Source of the DNA: Beta vulgaris subsp. vulgaris
Taxonomy: Eukaryota; Streptophyta; Magnoliopsida; Caryophyllales; Amaranthaceae
Assembly (NCBI RefSeq): GCF_026745355.1
Contig: NC_079202.1
Span: 41,099,215 to 41,163,214, forward strand
Direction: 5' to 3'
Length of the DNA stretch: 64,000 nt
The notes beneath the pieces are model-generated. The model was not told the DNA's origin. It saw only the letters and a list, made by a program, of their open reading frames with translations, and made no database searches. A program made the position numbers and the translations under genes. Below, one piece after another: positions 1 to 10,719 of the stretch (the first letter of the stretch is position 1; each line of letters opens with the position of its first letter).

Positions 1-369
1 GTAATTTTTTGTAATTCTTTTGTAGTTTTTTGGGATATTTTTCATTTGTGGATTTTGTTGAATATTTCGTTTGCGGTTATTGCTTTTCATTTTTTTTGTT
101 GTATTTTTTCTTTATTTCGATGTTTATGTCAATTTTTGCGCAAATGGTGATGGTTAGTATAGTAGATTATTCTATTAGACATATTTTATGTTATTTTTAG
201 TAATATTTCTCTATATCAAATTGTGCTTTTTGCTTTGTTGTAAGAACAATTTCAAATTCGTGGGTTCATTATTGATCAATCTTTTCTATTTTGGTTGTGT
301 TTAAACAATATCAACATGAGTAGATATATTTAGGAGTAAAAAAATGCAAAAAAAAAAAAAAAAATTTGG
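1..369. other. AT-rich DNA, no gene seen
   Basis: This stretch is AT-rich with many T runs and ends in an A run at about 345-363. No reading frame or recognisable repeat unit was found. Because a CACTA right end lies at 718 and no left end is visible in the window, this is probably the inside of that element. Confidence 0.4.
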
Positions 370-718
370 GTCAAAAGGGCTACGTTTTTTTACTAAAAAC
401 GCAGCCCTTCATGCTTAAAAGGGCTGCGTTTTTTACCTAAAAACGCAGCCCTTCATGCTTAAAAGGGCTGCGTTTTTTACCTAAAAACGCAGCCCTTCAC
501 TTGTAGAAGGGCTGCGTTTTTAGGTAAAAAGCGCAGCCCTTTTAAGCATGAAGGGCTGCGTTTTTTGTTAAAAGCGCAACCCTTCGTTGTGAAGGGCAGC
601 GTTTGAAAAGCGCAGCCCTACTTAAAAAGTAAAGGGCTGCTATGGAAAGGGTTGCTGTCAAAAAACGCAGCCCTAAGGGCCTTTTTTAGCGCAGCCCTTC
701 CTTATTTTTCCACTAGTG
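370..718 (+). mobile_element. CACTA element right end with palindromic subterminal repeats
   Basis: The stretch ends with TTTTTCCACTAGTG at 705-718, the reversed CACTAGTGGAAAA terminus typical of plant CACTA (En/Spm) elements. Inside it, the motif AAGGGCTGCGTTTT and its reverse complement alternate about ten times between 379 and 695. Neighbouring copies therefore pair into hairpins. Subterminal arrays of this kind are the usual transposase-binding region. The matching left end is not in the window, so the element starts upstream or has lost that end. A second, related but diverged array ends at 3924. Confidence 0.75.
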
Positions 719-1263
719 ATAACTAGTGTGTAGTTTTTTAGGTTTTCATTTTAGTCGAATTACGGGAACGTAAATGTGATTTTAGGTCGATTTCGGCCTT
801 TCATCGTCCAATTTGTAGTTTTCGAGTCAATTAACCCCAAAACCACATTAAACATGATAATATGAGGTATTATATAACTACTGTGTAGATTTTTAGGTTT
901 GCATTAGTTGTTGGTCGAGTTCGGGAACGTAAATGTGATTTTAGGCCTATTTTGGCCTTTTACCATCTAATTTGTAGTTCACGAGTCATAGGCCTGTCAA
1001 TCAGGTCGGGTTGGGTCGGGTTCGTGTTCGGGTCAACTAAAATCGGGTTAAAAACCCCTAACCTGAACCTGATCTGTTTTATATTTTCGGGTCAATATTA
1101 CCAACCCTAACCTGATCTGAAAATTATCGGGTCAACCTGACCTAATCTGTTTGACCTAAATTTTTTAAAAACGGGTTGTAAATGGGTCAACCTGAACCTG
1201 TTTGACCCTATTTTTTCAGGTTGTCCCAACCCATATAACCTGATTTTTTTTTCCTTCAAAATA

Positions 1264-1522
1264 CTCTCTCTGTATTTTTTTATCTTTCTCACTTAGAATC
1301 TTGACACTATTCACAATTAGATAGAATCTTTTAAATTTTTCTCAATATATAAGAAAAAATATAGTCATATGGGGTCTTGTTTGATTCGTCTCAATGAGTA
1401 CTTTATTAATATTCAATCATCATAATTTTTACTAATATGTAATGAAAGATATTTAATGTATAAGAAGTGAATTGACAAACGTGCAAAGTCAGAGTAGGAA
1501 AGATAAAAAAATACAGAGGGAG
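1264..1522. mobile_element. Stowaway-type MITE nested in hAT
   Basis: The left end CTCTCTCTGTATTTTTTTAT and the reverse complement of the right end, CTCCCTCTGTATTTTTTTAT, pair with one mismatch over at least 20 bases. TA dinucleotides flank both ends (1262-1263 and 1523-1524). Length 259 bp, no coding capacity. It is younger than the hAT element that hosts it. Confidence 0.85.
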
Positions 1523-1869
1523 TAGTTGCATAATTCACTTGGGCTTTATACTTGGCAATATCACATATATAATACTAACTACTAAGTAACAAGTTCTAGC
1601 TACCAAGTTCATACTTGGCAATATTACAAACTAAATACTTAATGTTTTAGAGTTACCAAATTCTAGCTAACCAAGTTCATACTTGACAATATTACAAACC
1701 AAATACTTAATGTTTTAGAGTTAGACAACCACAAGTTCACAAGACCACAACTCAAACACTTGTCAATCTCCTCCTTTGCCTCTGATGAGAGCTCAATTTG
1801 TTGAAGTCATCATCAGCCATATTAAGCTGGAAACCAAAGTAAACAAATGAATAAAAAGTAAGAAAAGAT

Positions 1870-2345
1870 AGGAATTCAGAAGAATAAAAAAAAAAAGAAC
1901 ATTTAACAAATAAGTACACAGAAGAATAAAAAAAAACAGAACATTTAACATAGCAGAAAAAACGACATAAAATGGCAGAAAAAAATGAAATAAAATAGCA
2001 TAAAAAAACTAAATGAAATAGCAGGAAAAAAAAAAGAAAAAAATAGCATAAAAAATGAAATGAAATAGCAGAAAGAAAAATGAAATAAAATAGCATAAAA
2101 AACGAAATGAAATACAAGGAAAAAAAAAACAAAATAAAATAGCATAAAAAAACAAAATGAAATAGCAGAAAAAACAAAACGAAATAAAATAAAATGGCAG
2201 GAAAAAAATGAAATAAAATAGCATAAAAAAACGAAATGAAATAGCAGAAAAAAACGAAAAAAATAGCATAAAAAACAACAGAAAGATAATAAAAAAAATA
2301 GCAGAAAAAAAAAAGAAAGAAAAAAAGAAAAAAAAATTGACAAAA
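1870..2345. repeat. A-rich low-complexity tract (GAAATGAAATAGCAGAAAAA-like)
   Basis: Degenerate repeats of AAATAGCATAAAAA and GAAATGAAATAGCAG run almost without break. On the minus strand they read as phenylalanine/leucine-rich frames of up to 180 codons, which are artefacts of composition. The tract lies within the hAT element. Confidence 0.75.
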
Positions 2346-3100
2346 AAGAAGACCTGAATGTTGAAGAAATAAAGAGCAACAAAAAGTTGAACCAACAAAG
2401 AAGACGGAGCAGCGACTCCAGCGAGCTGTTGCGGCGGAAGACCCGACCTGATATCAATTTTTTTTTTTTTTTTTGGGTTGATATCAATTTTAGGTGTTCT
2501 TTTTTTTTTTGGGCCCAAAATCTTTGGGTTGGACAAATTTATTTTTAGTTCAATTATTCGGGTTAGGTTATACGGGTTGACCCGACCTGATTTTGACCCA
2601 TTTACAAATCAGGTCAAGTGGGTCATTTTCATGTCAGAAAATTCGACCTGAACCTGACCCATTTAACTTTTAGGTCGGGTTCAGGTCGACCCATTTAACT
2701 AATCGGGTTAAAAATCTCAACCCAAACTCGCTAATTTCGGGTCGGGTTCGGGTTGGGTTGTCGGGTTGGGTCGACTTTTGCCAGGCCTAACGAGTCATTT
2801 AACCCCAAATTCTTTTTGAACACGATAATATGAGGCATAATATAACTATTTTGTACAATTTTAGCTTACATTAGTTGTTGGCCGAATTTCGGGAACATAA
2901 ATGTGATTTTAGGCCTATTTTGGCCTTTTCGCATCCAAGTATTAGACTTTGAGTCATTTAAATCCAATTTGTTTTGAATATGATTACGTAAGGTGTATTA
3001 TAACTAGTATGTAGATTTTTAACCTTCAATTTAGTGTTGGTTTCATTTTGGGAAGGTATATGTAATTTTTAGAACTATTAACTACGGTAAATGATTGAAT

Positions 3101-3387
3101 TCTTATAGTATGTGTTTTATTCCTTGGTTGTTTGTCAAGGTTTTATATGAATAGAAGTTTGAAGCGCTTCACCATGGAGGAATTAAATGAAGTTTGCTAT
3201 AGGTCGGCGACTTATAACCTCTGTGACGATTGCTTATGAACATTTTGGGAGGATTTTGTGATATTATTTTCCTTATAATTAATACGTACTTTAATTCTAT
3301 GTACACTTTATGCATTATTTCAATATATTTTTTAAGTTATTTACAATTTGTTTTCTTATTGCATTATTTCGATTATTTTTTTTTTAA
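3101..3387. other. AT-rich spacer, no gene seen
   Basis: No reading frame or repeat could be supported here. It links the ~170-bp repeat array to the G-rich tract and is probably internal CACTA sequence. Confidence 0.4.
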
Positions 3388-3605
3388 GGGAGGTGTTCGG
3401 TGAGGGGAGTGGGCAGGTGGATGGGCAGGGGTAGGGGGAGGTGGGCAGGTGGGTGGACTGGGGTGTGGGGAGGTGGTCAGGTGTGTGCACGTGTGGGACG
3501 GGGGCAGCAGGGGGTAGTGGGGCTGTAGAAGGTGGTCTGGGGTAGGCAGGGGTGTGGGGTGGTGGGCGAGAGTGTGGGGAGGTGGGGCAGCAGGGTGTGC
3601 TGTGG
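3388..3605 (+). repeat. G-rich tract (GGGCAGGTGG-like), G-quadruplex-prone
   Basis: About 215 bases are dominated by GGTGGG, GGGCAGG, GGGGTGTGGGG and GGGGGAGG runs with very few C on this strand. Many sets of four G runs of three or more lie close together. It stands out sharply from the AT-rich surroundings and lies directly inside the subterminal repeats of a CACTA end. Confidence 0.7.
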
Positions 3606-3639
3606 TCTATGGGTAGTTTATTTTTTTAAAAAAATTTGT

Positions 3640-3924
3640 TCAAAGGGTTGCGGTTTTGGGCATAAACCGTAGCCCTTCTATTTTTGTAGGGTTGCGGTTT
3701 ATGAAGTAACACAACCCTTTTGGAAATGAAGGGCTACGAGTTTTCTCCCTAAACCGCAGCCCTTCAAGTACTGAAGGTTGCAGTTTGGTTAAAACTGCAG
3801 CCCTTCCTGAAGAAGGGCTATGGTCAAAAACCACAACCCTTCCTTTTGGGTGAAGGGGTGCTGGCCAAATATGCAGCCCTTGAGGTCGTTTTGACCGCAA
3901 CCCTTGCATATTTTTCCACTAGTG
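3640..3924 (+). mobile_element. CACTA element right end (outer element)
   Basis: Alternating AGGGTTGCGGTTT / AAACCGCAGCCCTT motifs (3645-3905) lead into ATTTTTCCACTAGTG, which ends at 3924. The architecture matches the array ending at 718 but the motif has diverged, so this is a different family member. The downstream sequence is copia RNase H, which shows that the element inserted into a copia element. The left terminus is outside the window. I infer that the element ending at 718 is nested in this one. Confidence 0.7.
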
Positions 3925-4200
3925 AATTCTATTACTATGGAATAAACTTTAATTGTGTTCCTATTTATTGTGATAATACAAGTGTCATTACTATTTCAAA
4001 AGATCCATTGCATCATTCAAGAGTTAATCAAATACATATCACACATCACTTTCTAAAAAAAATGTGGAAAAAGATTTAATTAAACTTGAATTTTGTCAAA
4101 CTGGAAATCAAATTGTTGATATTCTGACTAAGCCTCTACAAAGAGATAAATTAAATATGAAAACTTAAGGCTTGAGTTAGGTTCAATAAAACTTAAGTAA
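3925..4200 (+). pseudogene. Ty1/copia RNase H C-terminal remnant
   Basis: The frame gives YYYGINFNCVPIYCDNTSV, then ISKDPLHHSR and HITHHFLKK. These are the conserved end of the copia RNase H domain (CDN-TSA, NP-HSR, H-D-HF). After a frameshift near 4060 come KLEFCQTGNQIVDI and LTKPLQRDKL, the usual last residues of copia polyproteins (DIFTKPL). The N-terminal part has been displaced by the CACTA insertion at 3924. Stops follow at about 4165. It is a dead fragment. Confidence 0.85.
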
Positions 4201-4757
4201 TTGTTCATCCAATCCCCTACGTCTAAATTAATTTGTCTTACTCTATGTGATAATAAGTGACTTTGATTATTTGCCTAATACCATTACAAATTAAAATGTT
4301 CTAAACATAAACATGGATTGAAAGGAATAAAACAATTCACAAATGTCACATAATACTCCCCTTATTATTATTCCTAAGGGATAGAAACATGCATGATTTG
4401 AAGAATGTTATAGTTAGCATAAGTTGTTCCTATAGTCTATACCACAAGTTTCTTTTTCTTTTCATAAATTAAAAAGACCAGAAAAATTAAAAGATCCAAA
4501 AATCCTAATAATATAGGAATCAAATTATCTTTTCTTTTTTTTTTTCTTTTTTTTTGCGTGTAATTCTCGGTTACTGTTACATGCATCTTCCTTCTTTTCT
4601 TTCTTCCTTCCAAAACTGTGTTCCTTTACTCGATTCATCTTTACCATTAATCATTTCCTTCACACCACATAAAACCTAAATCTTTCTTCACCAAATTAAT
4701 GGCAAAAACCTCACTCAATTGACCTTTTTCCGAAACAAAAACTGTTAAACCTCACAA

Positions 4758-5185
4758 ATGGAAAATTCATCTTCTCCTTCCAAAACCCTAGAAAACAAAA
4801 ATCCTCAAGAAACATCAATGGAGGTAGAAGAACAAAATTTCGAGTCACCTAGAAGAAGTATTAGGCGAAGAAAACTAATTGGGAAGATGATGAAGAAGAA
4901 ACCCCAGAATTAGTTGAGGGGGGAGAAGAAGTTACACCTGTTCCTTCCAAAGGAATTGCTACTTTTTCTCCAAAAAAAGAGTGGAACGAAGTGATTCGAG
5001 GTATGTTTAAGGCATCTGTGTTGATTTGCAATGCACCAAGAAAGTTCAATTCAATGAACTACTTGAAATTCTAAAGGAACAAGGTATGGAATACCTTTTT
5101 GAAACCACATTAAACAATGCCTTCGTTCTATTTAGCTATGAACGAATTTTGTGCAAACTTCATCAATATTGATGGATTATGTACT
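4758..5185 (+). pseudogene. Decayed retroelement accessory ORF (plant-transposon-protein type)
   Basis: Starting at ATG 4758, the frame reads MENSSSPSKTLENKNPQETS with an acidic and then a basic stretch (SPRRSIRRRK). Frameshifts follow near 4875 and 5030. Downstream frames give ATFSPKKEWNEVIRGMFKAS and FCANFINIDG, resembling the W...F..V..FYANL pattern of plant retroelement accessory proteins. The resemblance is by eye only. The 3' part is cut off by an LTR-like sequence at 5186. A pyrimidine-rich leader (4520-4640) precedes it. Confidence 0.45.
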
Positions 5186-7240
5186 TGTAACACCCTTAAA
5201 TTACTGGATTTTAAATAAATAATTTAGTAAATAATATTTGAGTAATTTAGGAGTGTTACCGCCATGTGACTAACACACTTTCGGCAATCAACTACTAACT
5301 AACAAAATAACTTACAGCAGAAGACATACACTTACCAAAATATTAATACTTCTTATTAATAAAAGTAAATATTGTCTCAATACTCGATATAAATAAAACA
5401 CCATAATCTAGGTGAAGATCTCCTTCTTATTATGCTCCCATGCACATCGAAAATTCACCTGCAAAACTACTTATCAAAAAGGTAAACAGGGCAAAGCCAA
5501 AAAGGAAAACGAAAATACGCGTCAGTATAAAACTGAGTACGGAATGTACTAGATAAATAACATATTTGTTAGTTTGGAATATTTTTTTTCATTCCGAAAA
5601 CTCCATCACTAAAAAGTCAAGAATAAATCTTTAAGAATAAATTATTTTAAAACACTTTAATAATAAATCATGAATAACCTTTTAGAAACAAACTCTTTCC
5701 AAACACTTGAATAATAATTCAAGGATAACATTTTAAGAACAAACTCTTTTCAAACACTTGAATAATGATTCAAGAATAACCTTTTAAGAACAAACTCTTT
5801 CCAAACGACTTGGATTAAAAATAATCTTGAAAACAATTCCTCTTCTTATCTCCCCTTCTATTTTGCTAAGTGTCCACACCCCCCAAGATAGTCATCCCAT
5901 CGCAGCGCTATATCAAGGGATAACTATAATTGCCGACAAGTGGAATTTGAAGCTCTTGATGTTAATCAAGCGGAAATAACAACAATATGACTTGTAAGTC
6001 ATGAATAAACATCATTTCCTCATAAACAACTTTTGGAACACTCAAAAGTTTATAAAAACCAATCAACCTTTGCTTGTAAAAATAATTTAATATACCAAAA
6101 AGGATAACAAAAGTTCTATATATAAAAATGATTGATAAAATTATGCCTTCCTCACTTCCAAGAGTCAATAATAAAATATTGTAACCATTTTAAACCAATC
6201 CAACTAGTAAATCAATAAATAACTTTAAAGTTGTTAGTCTGGCCTTCAAAGGTATTTTGGGGAGAGGGGAAAACTTGGGTACATCTGGCAATTTTTATGC
6301 ATAATTGGCACATTTGTTATCTGTGAAAGAATTCAAGTTAAGGTGTAGATTTACTGAAATATGACTCGAATGATCTGTTGGCGTTAGGTTTAACCAAGCA
6401 CGGGGTCTTTTATGCGATTAGCGAATCGGAGTCCAAGGTTGAAATACCCTGTTAAGGGCGTAGAGGCAACGTTGCTGAAGTTTTCGATGTACATGGTTTA
6501 TAATATGTTTTGGTTTTTCCTCTACGAACATAACTAATAATACATTGTTTAGTGAACCACGTTATTTTCGTGTATCGATTATTCTTAAATTCTTCATAAC
6601 TTTGATTGTTTCGTTATGACACCATTTATATATCATATTTTGCTTCTTGACTTCTTCACATAAATCTTTTATCAATACAAGATTATACGTACTACAAATG
6701 AAACTTTTGAAAGAAAAAGTGGGGGTGCCGCGAGTAGTTATATAGGCCTTGTTACTTGTGTAACGTTGTCTCTAAAATTATTAGCTCAATTAGATTTTAC
6801 AAGTTGGGGTTTACTTGAAACAGGGGTACAAACTTAAGGGTCAGTCCGAAAATTAAAATAACCTAAAAAAGGATTACCTCATAATTTCTTGAGCACAATT
6901 ATATCAAAACTCAGTCCACTAAAGTGGGAATTCTTTTTTTGAATTATCTTTGAGCCAGTCCAAGGTTTAAAAAATTTACTTAAGACAGTAAATAGGATTT
7001 ATATCATCCTAATTGCAATAATTTGCGGGCATGAACAAATGTAACATCACGCCAACTATTCGCCATCTCTGTCATGAAGTTATTACAGCTAGTAGGCTAC
7101 TTTCATGATCAACTTATACCTATATATGTAAAATACAAGGGATTCAACTATACCTGTTGATGAAGTAGAGGCAGTGAAAATGACGTTCGCTTCTTTCTCT
7201 CTCGTTACTCCCACTAATGTCGATCCACTTTATATAGGAA
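5186..7240 (-). mobile_element. LTR-like sequence ending GGGTGTTACA (minus strand)
   Basis: On the plus strand it begins TGTAACACCCTTAAATTACT, and further in has ACTGAGTACGGAATGTAC. The LTRs at 44793 and 63588 share the TGTAACACCC start and the GCTGAGTACATAC phrase, so all three are related LTRs in minus orientation. A minus-strand TATA-like CCTATATAAAGTGG lies at 7208-7221. No primer site lies to its left, so it is a 3' or solo LTR, or truncated. The right boundary is not resolved. No host gene is seen in this stretch. Confidence 0.45.
5629..5815. repeat. ~59-bp tandem repeat, about three units
   Basis: AAGAACAAACTCTTTCCAAA followed by CACTTGAATAATAATTCAAG recurs at about 5690, 5748 and 5795, with a degenerate first copy near 5630. 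It lies inside the LTR-like region. Confidence 0.6.
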
Positions 7241-9790
7241 TGTTTTCCAGCAGCAACTTCTCCGCATTCTTAGTGCAATAGCAAATATATATTCTCACTG
7301 ACCTAATTAACTGTAACCCCATATGAATATTATATTTAATTTAATATGCATTGTGAATTCTAGGACTTCAATTAATGAAGAGTGTAAAAATTGCCTATTT
7401 TTGAATCAAGTTATACGTTTAATTTTGGTTTTTTGGTTCTAAGTTATACGTTTGATTTGAATGTATACAATAACTTTTTTTTGTTACATTACAGTAGTTC
7501 TAGGTCCAGTTTTTTTTTTTTTTTTTTTTACAACTCTAGGGTCCAGTTTAAAAGAGTGTACTTGCCTAATAAAAAATTTATTGACATATTGATGTTTACA
7601 TTTGAAAGGATTCCTGCAAGCGAAAGAAACTTCATACTAACCAACATAAAAACGGACGTATAACATATAGATGCCTTTAACTATATGTTATTAATATTTT
7701 AGTAATTGATTAAAATTCTAAGAGTTATGATTAAAAATAAATAAAGATTCATGTCTGAGTGTCATTTAGATTTATTGTCATTTGCATGCACTTATGAGTT
7801 AATTAATAAAGATGTTAAGCCTAACTAATGGTATACGAACCTATTTCTTTTTTTATTTTACATGGATTGTTAAGAAATCAATATAAACAACTCCTGCCTA
7901 ATCTATATATATATCCAAATTTCAAGACAAATATATATCATGGTGTCACATCTATTCTCCCCTCCTCCGATCCAGACAATCAAATGAGACATGAAACAAT
8001 AAAAATGTGTATTTCAAGACTTGAACCACTGACCTCTTATTTGATATGCTAAAGCGCTAACCAACTACACTATACAATACTCAGTCTTTTTTGGGCCAAA
8101 AATCATTTAAAGACACGACAATAGTTCTATTTTTGAATACTTCAAATGCACGTTGGTAAATAATCCGCGACGTATTGTCCAGGACACAAACTAGTTATAG
8201 ATCTATAATTTGCCTATTGGCTATACTCAAAATTACAATAGACTCAGGCGTCAGTTGAAATTGGCTTGCACCAATAAGATGATATGCTCCAATATTGTGT
8301 GTAATTTCTTAACAATAATAACCTATATGATAATTAGCACAACTACGACCCAACTAGAGGCGGATCTTTTAAGGGGCAAGCCTGAACCTGACCCTAAAAA
8401 AATTTGAAAAAAAATCATGCAGCGCAACCCATAAAGAGTAGCCCAGAATTCGAGATGAAATGAACAATCACGAAATCGAAATGCAAGACTATCACCAAGA
8501 TATGATCCAAAACATATGGCCCATTAGTCACGGTCTCTAATGACAAATTCACGATATAAGAGACCCTTCTAAAAGCAAAAGTATGTGCTAATATAATAAA
8601 AATACTATATTCACTTATTCCTCGTACTATAATTAACGCTTGTGAAATATAGTCAAAACAAGACAGCCTTTAGACAAGTATTTACTTTACTTTTCAAAAT
8701 GGAAAATGTAAGGTAAATAAGAATAGAAGTTGGCGATGAATATGATGAACTCATAAAATGTTTTGTAATACAGTTAGGAATGCTATCAATTTAATTAGTT
8801 TACCGTGAAAACAAGCTAAGTCACACACGCTTGCCAACGAGAAGTTATTGTTAGTTAATATATTGTACAGCATATCTGGATAGAAATTTAGAAATGAAGG
8901 GGGAAGGGAAGAAGACATTAATAAGCATTCTTCTATTCTCTTTCCAAATTCTCCCGATTTGGAGATAATTGTTTCTTCTATTTTTATGATTGCAAGACAA
9001 TGAGTCCCTCCATTTCATTCTCGTCGATCTCCTTCCGTCCAAACTTCAATTTAAATTAGATGGTTTTGTAAACAGTTCTTATCTAATGCTAACATATTAT
9101 ATGGAACGAATTTATAATAACTTATTCGAAGACCATTGAAATTTATAAAAATTGGAAATGCAAATTTTTATTTATATTTCAAAGAGCTAACCTTATAAAT
9201 GTTTCAATAAGTCTTTTTCTTAAATAATATATTAATTCATTAATAAAAGTTCATACGAAATCTACAAGAAAATATGAAACTATCAAATACGTAACATATT
9301 AAATCGAATAAGTCTTTCTTCATCAAAGCTAGAATGATTGAGTAAATCTCGCAATGTGGAATATCACTTGTTTAGATTGCTCAAGCATAAAACCTTTTCA
9401 GAGAGATGGTCTAACAAATTGTCACAGTGGCAAGGATTGCAATCACAAATAATTCTTTATTAACAAAACTAAAGCAAATCAATCAAGGAAAAACAAACTA
9501 CTAGATAAACAAACAACGACTCCACCATAGGAGACTACGGATCAATTAAGAACGAGGAAAAAAGTTTCTTATACGTAACCCTAAGGGCCATGTATATCAT
9601 TTTCCTTGAATTAAAACTAAGGAAAAAAGTCAAAAATTAGATTATTTGTAACTTTAAAGGGCCAAAGAAAGAGGAAACGTAGAGAGAGAAAAGAGAGGAG
9701 AGCGGCTAGCATGTCGTGCATCATTTGACAAGTCTATCGATTTTTATGAAAGTTAAGTACACCTCAACTTAAATTAATCCTTATATAATA
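7241..9790. other. AT-rich intergenic DNA
   Basis: Apart from the SINE-like insertion at about 7950-8082 I see no gene. A T run (7510-7529) and TA-rich runs occur. A phrase at 8352-8385 (CAACTAGAGGCGGATC) resembles a hAT terminus of the kind seen at 58005 but has no partner. The short open frames here show no protein-like composition. Confidence 0.5.
7950..8082 (-). mobile_element. tRNA-derived SINE-like sequence
   Basis: On the minus strand TAGTGTAGTTGGTTAGCGC (about 8076-8058) matches a Pol III A box, and GTGGTTCAAGTCTTG (about 8026-8012) matches a B box at tRNA-like spacing. The middle could be read as a decayed tRNA anticodon arm. The 3' limit is uncertain and no clear duplication was found, so this may be a SINE or an isolated tRNA relic. 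It does not form an intact tRNA cloverleaf. Confidence 0.5.
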
Positions 9791-10071
9791 CTCCATTCAT
9801 TTCTTTTTAATATAACCACGTCATTTTTGGGGAGAACCAAGGAAGAAGTACAAAATTATGAGAGGGAAAGTGAAAAAGTGGAAAGAGATATTGAAAAGTG
9901 AAAGAGATATCGAAAAGTGGTTTAAAATATTTAAAAGTGGATGACATGCTTGGAAAAAGAGGATAATGTAGATGATGTATGTTACCAAGAATATAAAAAG
10001 TAACATTGTCTAAATTAAAAAAGAAACAGGCAAGAAAAGAAAATATGTAAATTGAAAAGAAACGGATAGAA
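9791..10071. mobile_element. Stowaway-like MITE upstream of the MYB gene
   Basis: The left end CTCCATTCATTTCTTTTTAA and the reverse complement of the right end, TTCTATCCGTTTCTTTTCAA, pair imperfectly. TA flanks both sides (9789-9790 and 10072-10073). The interior is purine-rich with GAAAGAGATATCGAAAAGTG repeats. It lies about 650 bp upstream of the MYB start codon. Confidence 0.6.
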
Positions 10072-10489
10072 TAATAACAAATACATTTTATTAGTTGTTT
10101 TTTTGAATGGAACATATAATTTTGTTATGTTGTACTTATTTAGTACAGGATACAACAGGGTGTGAAAATCTTGATGTTAAAGGCTTTGGAGGTAAAGGTG
10201 TTATTTTAGCCCAAAGACATGGATTAGTTGAAAAAATTGACAAAAAGGAAACCTAACTAAATGACTTGGGTAGTAACACAGTAAAAAAAATCGTTGGTTG
10301 ACGTGATAAATATGGAAGTTAAATACGTACATTATTACATACCAAGATCACCAACAAAGATGAAAAACTTTTCTACCATAATATCTAAAGATAGAAAGAA
10401 TAAGGATGGTCAAAAAATAAAATAGAAAGAAAAAATTGTGTCGTGAGAAACCAACAAAAGTGACTGCCCATCCACAACCCTAAAACCCA

Positions 10490-10496
10490 ACCTACT
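10490..10496 (+). promoter_or_regulatory. AC element / SMRE-like site ACCTACT
   Basis: The sequence fits the consensus ACC(A/T)A(A/C)(T/C) bound by MYB46/MYB83-class regulators of secondary wall genes. It sits just upstream of the putative TATA box. A second match, ACCAACC, lies at 10667-10673 in the likely 5' leader. Short motifs occur by chance, so function is inference. Confidence 0.3.
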
Positions 10497-10533
10497 AACT
10501 TTCTTATTCTGTTAACCCTTTTCTCCTCCCTCC

Positions 10534-10540
10534 TTTTATA
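10534..10540 (+). promoter_or_regulatory. Putative TATA box TTTTATA of the MYB gene
   Basis: TTTTATA followed by C-rich TATACTTCTCT lies 180 bp before the ATG at 10720, in a pyrimidine-rich context usual for plant core promoters. This predicts a 5' leader of about 150 bp. Confidence 0.45.
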
Positions 10541-10719
10541 CCTTGCCCTATACTTCTCTTTGGTGCACTTAAATTTTCTCTACAATTAATTTCTTATTCT
10601 CTAGTTTAATTTAAAAGTCAAAAGAAACAATCATAACATATAACATTACATATATATTTTCTTATCACCAACCAAAACAATAATCTCTAATAGTAATCAA
10701 AAGTAGATCAAGCAAACTA

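Larger units (their letters stand above)
989..2789. mobile_element. Non-autonomous hAT element, 8-bp TSD ACGAGTCA
   Basis: The left end TAGGCCTGTCAATC and the reverse complement of the right end, TAGGCCTGGCAAAAG, form a short terminal inverted repeat. The element is flanked on both sides by ACGAGTCA (981-988 and 2790-2797), a perfect 8-bp duplication diagnostic of hAT transposition. Both subterminal zones (about 1003-1245 and 2560-2775) are packed with GGGTCGGGTT, GGGTCAACCTGA and variants. No transposase is encoded. The long minus-strand open frames rich in F, L and S are translations of an A-rich tract. A Stowaway MITE sits inside at 1264-1522. Confidence 0.9.
719..3100 (+). repeat. ~170-bp tandem repeat, about four units, split by a hAT element
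   Basis: Units carry the ordered phrases TATAACTA, GTGTAGATTTTTAGG, GGGAACGTAAATGTGATTTT, TTTTGGCCTTTT and GAGTCATTTAACCCC. They start near 719, 874, 2850 and 3000. The second unit is interrupted by the hAT element at 989-2789: its end resumes at 2798 in register after the duplicated ACGAGTCA. The array is probably internal to the outer CACTA element that ends at 3924. It is non-coding. Confidence 0.65.

Noticed and set aside
1752..2536. Overlapping minus-strand frames of 141-180 codons rich in F, L and S
   Set aside because: They translate an A-rich low-complexity tract inside a hAT element; three frames are open at once, which is a composition artefact.
8012..8076. A tRNA gene on the minus strand
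   Set aside because: A and B boxes are present but acceptor and anticodon stems do not pair, so it is called a SINE-like relic.
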